A program made the position numbers and the translations under genes. From Selenomonadaceae bacterium (lineage in GTDB: Bacteria > Bacillota > Negativicutes > Selenomonadales > Selenomonadaceae): a stretch of DNA of 6,056 nucleotides. Under the pieces are notes generated by a model, which ran no database searches, was not told the DNA's origin, and worked only from the letters and a program-made list of their open reading frames with translations. Positions within the stretch are counted from its first letter, which is position 1; each line of letters opens with the position of its first letter. The DNA lies in assembly GCA_017445435.1 (NCBI GenBank), contig JAFSUE010000117.1, positions 1 to 6,056 on the forward strand. The letters are read 5' to 3'. Positions 5,332 through 6,056 of this stretch are shown piece by piece.

Positions 5332-6056
5332 TTGGAAGGACTTTTTAAAGAAAAAATTTTTAACGTCAATCTTGAACACGAGATGAAATTTTCCTACATA
5401 GATTACGCCATGTCCGTCATAGTGGCGCGAGCGTTGCCAGATGTACGCGACGGCTTAAAGCCAGTACACCGCAGAATTTTATACGCGATGCAGGAAGCTG
5501 GTATGACTAGCGGCAAGCCTTACAAAAAATCTGCGCGTATTGTCGGTGAAGTTTTAGGTAAATATCACCCGCACGGCGACACTTCGGTTTACGACGCTAT
5601 AGTAAGAATGGCGCAAGATTTTTCAATGCGCTACACGTTAGCAGACGGTCACGGCAACTTCGGTTCAGTCGACGGCGACCCTGCGGCTGCAATGCGTTAT
5701 ACGGAAGTTCGTATGTCGAAAATTTCCGAATTGATGTTGCAGGACATTGAAAAGGAAACTGTTGACTTTGTCCCCAACTACGACGAATCATTAAAAGAGC
5801 CGTCCGTACTTCCTGCGAAATTTCCACAGCTTTTAGTAAACGGTACGTCAGGAATTGCAGTTGGTATGGCGACTAACATTCCGCCGCATAATATGGGCGA
5901 AGTTATCGACGCGACTTTACTTTTAATTGACAATCCCGACGCTGAACTTGGCGACCTTATGGAAAAAATTCAAGGTCCAGACTTCCCGACTGCCGCGCAG
6001 ATTTTAGGTACGGACGGAATTATTGACGCTTATAAAACTGGACGCGGTTTAATTAA
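5332..6056 (+). CDS. gyrA: DNA gyrase subunit A, N-terminal part (3' end outside window)
   Basis: 241 complete codons are present, open to the window edge. GyrA forms the A2B2 topoisomerase that introduces negative supercoils, and it carries the breakage-reunion domain. Diagnostic segments are YIDYAMSVIVARALPDVRDG (22-41), the helix-turn-helix and quinolone-determining region KKSARIVGEVLGKYHPHGDTSVYD (65-88 in all), the active-site tyrosine in AMRYTEVRM (Tyr123, equal to E. coli Tyr122), and QLLVNGTSGIAVGMATNIPP (166-185). The start is TTG 5332, with GAGGTG at 5320-5325 six bases upstream. The distance from this start to DYAMSVIV fits GyrA proteins, whereas the next in-frame ATG (codon 18) would remove conserved residues. 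At the position of E. coli Ser83 this protein has Thr84; the Asp87 equivalent (Asp88) is kept. gyrB is not adjacent. GyrA is preferred over ParC from the overall motif set (VDGDPAAAMRYTE, DFVPNYD). Confidence 0.95.
   Translation, partial: MEGLFKEKIFNVNLEHEMKFSYIDYAMSVIVARALPDVRDGLKPVHRRILYAMQEAGMTSGKPYKKSARIVGEVLGKYHPHGDTSVYDAIVRMAQDFSMRYTLADGHGNFGSVDGDPAAAMRYTEVRMSKISELMLQDIEKETVDFVPNYDESLKEPSVLPAKFPQLLVNGTSGIAVGMATNIPPHNMGEVIDATLLLIDNPDAELGDLMEKIQGPDFPTAAQILGTDGIIDAYKTGRGLI

Noticed and set aside
5181..5369. 62-codon minus-strand frame over the gyrA promoter
   Set aside because: It overlaps the IS end, the TATAAT promoter and the gyrA start; no coding features.
5597..5827. 76-codon minus-strand frame inside gyrA
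   Set aside because: Shadow of a strongly conserved coding region.

Overview
The window looks like chromosomal DNA from a low-GC diderm (outer-membrane-bearing) member of the Firmicutes, most plausibly a Negativicutes/Selenomonadales-type bacterium. This is inference. It rests on a CMP-Kdo synthetase gene (which implies Kdo-containing LPS) combined with Firmicutes-style strong Shine-Dalgarno sites, U-tract terminators, frequent non-ATG starts (GTG, TTG, TTG) and an AT-rich background. No rRNA, tRNA or CRISPR array was seen.

Layout, all genes on the + strand: (1) the last 58 codons of glyA (1-177) with an intrinsic terminator; (2) a polysaccharide-export ABC ATPase of the Wzt/TagH type with a C-terminal Wzt-like domain (256-1620), with no permease partner in view; (3) a 432-bp intergenic region holding a five-unit heptamer array, a decayed or RNA-like segment and a putative promoter whose spacer contains a run of seven Cs; (4) a 571-aa Gly/Asn/Asp-rich RTX-like calcium-binding repeat protein with a Thr-rich linker (2053-3768); (5) a second five-unit heptamer array, a terminator, an extended -10 promoter and kdsB (3927-4655); (6) a 676-bp gene-free stretch containing hairpins and a 433-bp deleted insertion-sequence remnant that still shows inverted ends and a 7-bp target duplication; (7) the 5' part of gyrA (5332 to the window end), with its own promoter.

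The genes appear to be separate transcription units rather than one operon: terminators or promoters separate most of them. Three of the five concern the cell surface (glycan export, a probably secreted repeat protein, Kdo activation), and two are housekeeping fragments (glyA, gyrA). No clearly new multi-gene system is visible.

The observations most worth following up are the C7 tract in the putative RTX promoter spacer (a possible phase-variation switch), the matching 35-bp heptamer arrays on either side of the RTX gene, the IS remnant placed at the foot of a terminator-like hairpin, and the unexplained segment at about 1654-1956.
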